Assembly (NCBI RefSeq): GCF_042453785.1
Contig: NC_091663.1
Location: forward strand, 34,770,001-34,834,000
Reading direction: 5' to 3'
DNA from: Malus domestica
Lineage: Eukaryota > Streptophyta > Magnoliopsida > Rosales > Rosaceae
Length of the DNA stretch: 64,000 nt
Under the pieces are notes generated by a model. It saw only the letters and a program-made list of their open reading frames with translations. It was not told where the DNA came from and did no database searches. This document shows positions 58,360 to 64,000 of this stretch, piece by piece; the stretch's first letter is position 1; each line of letters opens with the position of its first letter. A program made the position numbers and the translations under genes.

Positions 58360-59910
58360 CTGCAGGAAAAAAATCAACATTAGATCTAACTCATAATAGA
58401 TAAGTTATATTTGTTCAACACAATGTAGATATCCAGTTCTTCCTCATTAAAAAATGCATAATCAGTTAGTATTCAAAGCTCATCAATGCTTAATTTTGTA
58501 AATAAATTAAGGGACAACAAATCAGATTGTCGCTAGACTCACTACTGCATTCCCCCAAACAACTAATGGCTATGTTAAACATCACATTACACAGATAGAC
58601 TCACGCAACCTATCTCACACCCAAAGGGCAAGATTCAATTGGTTTTTAGTTTTTACCTGTGAGACAGAGACTGAGTACCAGATTCAAATCCTTAAAAAAT
58701 GCTGGCACTAATCACATAAAATTGACTTAAAAACACAACAGGTGATTCAAAATCAGAGAACTCGAAATGCAGAAAAACAACTAAATCAAACTCGACCCAC
58801 ATAATATTTAGGAATTTAACACCGGAAATAAAGCAGAGAACTCGAAATGCAGATCAGTTATATACACAAAGGTTGGTTTTTACCTGTGAGACTGAGAGAT
58901 AAGTGACAAATCGAGAAGATGGGTGGTGGGGTTACTGGGTTCTGTAAGTTTGGGATGCCGTCGAAGTTGTTAGGCTGTCGTGGTGGTCGCCAGGACCGTC
59001 GTGATGTCGGGGTGGTGGAGGGGAAGGAACGATTCACAGACGGCGAGAGAGACTGAGACTCGAGTGAGAGATTAGAGAGTGACAGAGTCGAATTCGATAG
59101 GACAAGGAAACCTAAAACGAACGGTTAAGATTGGATAGAGATATGATCTTCAATCTCGTCCGTACATTCTAATTACAAACGGGCCGGTCCGGGTACCCGT
59201 TTTTTAATATGTTTGGAACCGGCCCGAACTGAAAATGTCTACGGCCCGGCCCAGCCCGCCCTTTTCTGTTTTACAAAATTAGGACCCGGCCCGTACCCGC
59301 CCCGAACCTCTATTACCCGCCCCGACCTGCGGTTCCTGTACCCGTTTGCCCACCCCTAGTTCCAAGACTTCCGGTTTTGTGCATCAACATTTGGCGCCGT
59401 CTGTGGGAAATCGACACGAAAAGTTACGTCGGTTCTCTTTCAATCTTTTATCACACCACCGTGAAACCTTCACAATCTTCCCCGTGTATCTGCAAAAAGA
59501 ACCCAGAAAAAAACTCATCCCTTAAACACTCCTCAGATCTCTCTCTTTCTAAGAATATCACAAACTCCATATTCCCTGCTCCTCCTCAAACGCCTATCTT
59601 GCTGTTCTCCATAACCCAAAACCCTCACTCATGCCGTTTGCTTTCTCTCCTCTCCCCTTCCCCTCCATTCTTCTCACAACCCAAAACACTCAATCATGGC
59701 GGAGAGTGTGGGCTTCCTCAGTCCCTGGCTCTGCTCATATCCCTAGCTCTGCTCATATCCTTCTCTGTCCATGACAATTGGCTCAATCCTAGAAGCCACA
59801 ACAACTTAGCAAAACCGCATGCGCTGAGAGATCTTCAATTCCGCTCTCCGCCCTGCACTGAGAGATCTCCAATTCTCCAACCACCAAAACGATTGAAACG
59901 AAACGTGTAA

Positions 59911-60286
59911 CAATGTCGACGACCAAATGGAAGAGAATTCGAATTCAGATTCGAAACTGATGAAGCGCAGAAGCGACAGCAATTGAGATCTCGTGCAGGA
60001 GAATGGCGGCTCGGACGCGGCCGACACTCACGATCAACTTGTCCAGACGGTCATGGAGCTCAAATTGCAGAACGAAATCATGAAGTCTCAGTTCAAAGGA
60101 TTTTGGGATTCTCAATCGTCGGAGCCGAGCGAGAAGGAAGGCGGCGAATCGGAGGAGGTGAAGCAGCTGCGTCAAATGATTGAATCATTGAATGTGGAGC
60201 TTCTGGAAGAAAAGCAAACGCGAGCTGCGGCGGAAGTGGCTCTGAAGCATCTTCAGGAATCGCACTCAGAAGCAGATTCCATTTGG
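59911..60286 (+). pseudogene. Captured fragment of a coiled-coil protein gene
   Basis: The frame reads VDDQMEENSNSDSKLMKRRS, an in-frame TGA at about 59975, then LVQENGGSDAADTHDQLVQT, a VMELKLQNEIMKSQF heptad block and VKQLRQMIESLNVELLEEKQ followed by TRAAAEVALKHLQ. The heptad pattern and charge are those of a plant coiled-coil (golgin or myosin-like) protein. I cannot name the parent gene. The in-frame stop and lack of a remainder mark it as a fragment. Confidence 0.65.
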
Positions 60287-60514
60287 TCTCTCACACCTCA
60301 CGGCAGTGCAGTCGTCGATTCAAATCAACCAACTTCCCACTTTTAGCTTCTACTCGTCGTTTCAAATCATCTTCCATTTGACGAAATCGCAGTAAAGGTC
60401 GTCGCTTTTTGGGGTTTTGGGTCAGTATTCAGGAAACCCAGTTCGAATTTGGATCGGGAAAGGTCTGTCGAATCGCAGATCCGTTTGCGGCCAGTTCGAA
60501 TTTGGATCGGGGAA

Positions 60515-60718
60515 GATGAGAAGCTAAAGAATTTTCTGAGGTGAAGAGTGCAGGTTCCTGAGTGGGGGATCAATGCTCTGCACTTTAAGCCAGGTGGGAT
60601 CAATTCGTTCATTCAGGTCACCAATCTAAAGGACATGCCTAAAAGGGAGCTCAGGTTTGTTTCCAACCAGATCCTATCTCTGTTTCAGGAAGACTATCAT
60701 GAAATGGTTGCAAGAAAG
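60515..60718 (+). pseudogene. Captured patellin (CRAL-TRIO/Sec14) fragment
   Basis: The frame reads DEKLKNFLR, a TGA where relatives have Trp, then RVQVPEWGINALHFKPGGIN, SFIQVTNLKDMPKRELRF and SNQILSLFQEDYHEMVARK. This is the start of the Sec14 lipid-binding domain of plant patellins, which work in membrane trafficking and cell plate formation. The match stops after ARK, at what would be an exon end, and unrelated sequence follows. No intron remains between the two adjoining blocks, consistent with capture through RNA. Confidence 0.75.
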
Positions 60719-61061
60719 TTGCTTTTTGACTTTATGGGTTCGCCGAGGTTTATGACGGGGAGCCGCGGAGAACTGGAGAAGAACATTGGGGAGATTCCAA
60801 GTGTTTATAAACGGGAAATGATCAACTGTGCTCCATGCAGTGGCCGGGAAAGAACGAGTAGAGCAGCAAGAGTCGTCCGTCGACGAGCCGTGGTGCTTCT
60901 GCTGCCGTTTAAAACCACTTGAAGCTACTTTTGCTTTTGTCGACCACCAATGCCCACACTTTCATCATGCAGGTTCCCATTTTCTGAAAAACAAAAGCAA
61001 AAAAGCAGAAAGAAAAGCAGAAAAAAAGGAGAAAAAGCAGAAAGCCCTACCTCATGAATGA
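60719..61061 (+). other. Coding-like stretch of unknown origin in the LTR element
   Basis: Two overlapping open frames (SPRFMTGSRGELEKNIGEIP in one, DEPWCFCCRLKPLEATFAF in the other) and a later Lys/Glu run. They may be further captured pieces. I do not recognise them. Confidence 0.3.
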
Positions 61062-61356
61062 TGCTCACATGGTTCAAACTTTCCGGCCCTGGCAAAACAC
61101 TATGTAAAGGGAAAGATTTTTCATTTACAAGACTTTGCTCTGCTAGAGCACATGGTGACACTGCAAAAGCAAGAAATAAACATTCCACCAGAATAATGTA
61201 ATTTATTTTTATTATCTTTCGGAAACATCTGTATAAACCTCATCAAAGGGTAATATGTATAAACTCCATCAGAGGGTAAAAAAAAAAAAAAAAAAAAAAA
61301 GCCCAAAATAAATGGGCTGGCATGTTGTGGAGGGCGAAGGCCCATAAGCCCAAAAT

Positions 61357-62065
61357 TATCACCAACCAGGTGACCAAAAGTACGCCCAGTACTCCACAAT
61401 TATTCGGAAACCTGCCTCTATTATCACCAACCATGTGACCAAAAGTACGCCCAATACTCCAAAATTATTCGGCAATCTGCCGCTATTACCACCAACCAGG
61501 TGATGAAATATACAACCCGTACTCTAATATCATTTGGCAACTAGACATTCATGCCACCAACCAGGTGATGAAATGTACAACCCGTACTCTAATATCATTT
61601 GGCAACTAGCCATTCATGCCACCAACCAGGTGATGAAATGTACAACCCATACTCTCATTTATGCCACCAACCAGGTGATCAAAAGTACGTCCAGTACTCC
61701 AAATTATACATGAGCATTACTCATGTCATTCATACATAAACATTCATGAGCATCACTCATGACAATCATACATAAACATTCATGACCATCATTCATGTCA
61801 ACATTCATGAGCATCACTCATGTTAACATTCATGAGCATCACTCATGATAACATCCATGAGCATCACTCATGTCAATCAACATAAACATTCATGAGCATC
61901 ACTCATGTCAATCAGCTTCAAAAGCTTCATTTACAGAGCTCTAGCTTCAAAAGCCTCATTTACAGAGCTTTAGCTTCAAAAGCTTCATTTACAATAGCTC
62001 TAGCTTCAAAAGCTTCATTTACAGAGCTCTAGCTTCAAAGCTTCACTTGCAAAGCTTCACCTACA
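61357..62065 (+). repeat. Three successive minisatellites in the LTR interior
   Basis: 61357-61700: about six units of roughly 65 bp starting CACCAACCAGGTGA and containing GTAC..CAGTACTC or CCGTACTC. 61708-61915: units built on CATGAGCATCACTCATG, itself an imperfect palindrome. 61918-62065: about five units of roughly 30 bp built on AGCTTCAAAAGCTTCATTTA. None follows a reading frame. Confidence 0.95.
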
Positions 62066-62164
62066 AAGCTTCAATACAGGGTATACGAGTACCGCCTCCG
62101 AACAACCGACACTTCAGCCCATACATGGATTCAATTTGAAGTCTCCAGCCAACAGACTCTATTG

Positions 62165-62500
62165 GCCGAAGACTTGGGGGACTACATTATGTACCATATA
62201 TTGGGCCTCAATTGGGCCTCAACCGGGCCTCATGAAAAATACTTGAGGGATTTAGCCCATTACTTATGTATTGAGGAGCGAACTCTTATTCTATAAAAGG
62301 GACTTCCTCACTTTCATTAGAGAGCACCCATTCTTCATGTACTGAGGAACGAGCCCTTATTTTATAAAAGGGACTCCCTCACCACCATTAGAGGGCATCG
62401 CCGCCTACTGAGCAACCGACTCGCCACGAGCATCAACTCTAGCCCATCATTCATGTATTGAGGAGCGATCCCTTATTTTATAAAAGGGACTCCCTCACAT
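62165..62500 (+). repeat. Degenerate LTR start and repeated TATA modules before the 3' LTR
   Basis: GAAGACTTGGGGGACTAC is followed at about 62183 by attatgtaccatatattggg, a diverged match to the true 3' LTR junction at 62702-62740. Three modules with CCCTTATTTTATAAAAGGGA (near 62283, 62351, 62469) then repeat the LTR's own TATA region. Confidence 0.75.
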
Positions 62501-62716
62501 TCAAACGCAGCAAGCTGAGCCAACCAAGGCAACATAAGCCACGAGCCGAGCAGCCGAGCAGCGTGTGCTACTTCTGGATGAGCATCATTTCACTTTGAGC
62601 ACCGCCTCATATCGGGCATCAGTTCAAGACAACGTCTAGTTACTTCGGCCCACACATGGACTAAATTTCAAGTCTCCAGCCAAAAGACTCTCTTGACTGA
62701 AGACTTGGGGGACTAC

Positions 62717-63054
62717 TGTTTATACCATATTTAGGGCCTCGTATTTAGACCTCGTATAAATACTCGGGGAACTTAAATGTAATTATGTAATAAATGAAGG
62801 GGCCAATATGTAATTAGGGGAGGAGCCCTTATTTTATAAAAGGGCATCCTCACCCTCACAAACCGGAAGTCACTCCTGGCTAGAGCAAAGCTCTCACACT
62901 CTCTCCCTCACTTCTCAGAGAAATACAATACAATCAGTGTGGACGTAGCCCAAACATTGGGGTGAACCACGATACATCTTGTGTCATTTACATTACTTGC
63001 AGATTCACGGCCAGATTTATGTTGTTCCAAGACTTCCGGTTTTGTGCATCAACA
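62717..63054 (+). repeat. 3' LTR (338 bp) of the gene-carrying element
   Basis: Starts TGTTTATACC after a purine tract and ends CATCAACA. It contains TTATTTTATAAAAGGGC, a TATA region. It is almost identical to the 5' LTR once the hAT element is taken out. Confidence 0.93.
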
Positions 63055-64000
63055 CACTTCAAGCGCTTTTCAATAATTCACTTGCATTTTCACTAAGGAT
63101 TGATTTAAAAATATTTTCACTAAAAGTGCTTAAAATGCACTTCTAAACAAGCCCTTAATTATCTTTCTTTTAAGTTTTACTCCTTTGTATTGAAGATTTG
63201 AAGTAACTTTTGAGATCTTACTAATTGGTCAAATTATATGAAATGGATTTTAGCCTGTTATTATTAGCCTTAAACGTTAATGTTTTTAGCACTTCTTATC
63301 TTGATTTTTATTTGATTTATTCAATTTAAAAGTTGTATAAATAAATAATGATTGCATGGAGAGAGAAAAGAGAGTGCGCATATAATGAAACTAACAAAAT
63401 ACGTCCATGCATCTACCATGCAAAATAAAAAGGCAAGTAGGTCTTCCATTTGAGAATGTTTACGTAGAAACCCCACGATCGCTTTTATTAGAAACACATT
63501 GAATACTCATGCAACATAACACAAACACGCATAAATATTTTTAACTTTTTATGTCAAATATTGTCGGATACGTTTTTTTTAGGGAACTTTAACGTAAAGC
63601 TTTTTGTATTGTTCATTTTAACAAAAAATCATATTTTTATACTAAAACGTCAATCTTGGTACTATTCACTTTACCTTTTATTTTGTCTTTATCGTTAAAA
63701 CTCAAAGTTTTCAATCTTTTTTCATTAATTTTTTTATTTTAATCTTGTAAAGCACTTTTAGCCATGCACGTAATTCCCAAGGTGGACGTTTATGCTCATC
63801 AGCATGAGCATGAGGCATGACATGAAGAATAACTATGTACAATTGTAGTAAAGCCAGTAAATAAATGATGGTGCTATCCACATACCTCTGTTTATCTCTC
63901 ACGTATTTTTTGTTAATTTTTGTCTTTGGATCCTCTTGATTCATTGATCCGAGAGTCGAAAATTAAAAAAATGTGTGAAAAGTAAAAAAGGTAATGTGGA

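Larger units (their letters stand above)
56643..59358. mobile_element. 2716-bp hAT element inside the 5' LTR
   Basis: The 8-bp duplication GTTCCAAG lies at 56635-56642 and 59359-59366; removing the element restores a 338-bp LTR. Ends are TAGGGCTGGGCACGGGCC and, inverted, TAGGGGTGGGCAAACGGG. Both subterminal regions are packed with CGGGCC/GGCCCG words, likely transposase-binding repeats. No transposase is present; the body carries a (CA)-rich array and a GOT1-like exon. Confidence 0.9.
56328..63054 (+). mobile_element. Non-autonomous LTR retrotransposon carrying gene fragments
   Basis: The target duplication CACTT lies at 56323-56327 and 63055-63059; removing the element restores the gaagcacttcaag block seen in copy A at about 42150. 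LTRs are 338 bp each (5': 56328-56642 plus 59367-59389; 3': 62717-63054), start TGTTTATACC, end CATCAACA, and differ at about seven positions. A TTTGGCGCCGTCTGTGGGAA primer-site-like start (59390) follows the 5' LTR and a GACTTGGGGGACTAC tract precedes the 3' LTR. The 3.3-kb interior lacks gag/pol and holds host-like fragments and tandem repeats. The 5' LTR is split by a hAT element. Confidence 0.92.
56030..64000 (+). repeat. Segmental duplication, copy B (interrupted and cut by the window end)
   Basis: 56040-56327 and 63055-64000 together match 41160-43203. It lacks the MITE found in copy A and instead carries the LTR element 56328-63054. The window ends at ggtaatgtgga, the very place where copy A carries the hAT insertion, so its presence in copy B cannot be judged. 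Confidence 0.85.

Noticed and set aside
61357-61915. CRISPR-like regular repeats
   Set aside because: Units are contiguous minisatellites without unique spacers, inside a plant retroelement.

Overview
The window is plant nuclear DNA from a dicot, probably a woody rosid. It is AT-rich and gene-poor. The genes are spliced with GT-AG introns and encode plant-specific families (FLZ zinc finger, SMP-type LEA, OVATE family, IDM1-like PHD/GNAT regulator), and there is a eukaryotic tRNA-Ala. I suspect Rosaceae (apple/pear group) from the style of the small repeats, but that is recollection and not a database match.

Layout, left to right. 1-8.1 kb: small repeats, a hAT-type MITE (1207-1964) and an FLZ gene (+, 2909-4225). 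8.2-9.4 kb: a PNRC-like gene (-) with its leader. 11.9 kb: tRNA-Ala(AGC). 13.2-16.3 kb: an HSP20-like gene split by a very young non-autonomous LTR element whose two 219-bp LTRs read as identical. 18.4-20.2 kb: a three-exon SMP/LEA D-34 gene with an antisense Copia remnant in intron 2. 23.7-24.4 kb: a single-exon OVATE family gene whose 3' end carries a 55-bp tandem duplication. 24.5-29.8 kb: no gene seen. 29.8-31.2 kb: ribosomal protein S18 (-, four exons). 32.6-40.6 kb: an eight-exon IDM1-like PHD/GNAT gene (-) with an AT-hook array and a 907-bp hairpin element in intron 5.

41.1-64 kb is a nest of mobile elements in which the order of events can be read. A segment starting at about 41.16 kb recurs at about 56.03 kb. 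The left copy received a palindrome-rich 709-bp PIF/Harbinger-type MITE and a hAT element (43204-54875). The transposase gene of that hAT was split by a long-LTR, apparently non-coding retroelement (45080-54199), and a roughly 1.4-kb tandem duplication then copied the left junction. The right copy instead received a second LTR element (56328-63054). That element carries fragments resembling host genes (a coiled-coil protein and a patellin) and tandem repeats, and its 5' LTR was itself hit by a 2.7-kb hAT element carrying an exon that resembles GOT1.

The host genes do not form a pathway. Two concern seed or stress physiology (LEA, HSP20-like), two are regulators (FLZ, OVATE), one is a housekeeping ribosomal gene, and one belongs to a family that controls DNA methylation. 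Nothing here looks like a wholly new system. The strongest observations are the disrupted HSP20-like gene, the two gene-fragment-carrying transposons, the resolvable insertion order, and the long hairpin inside an epigenetic-regulator gene.
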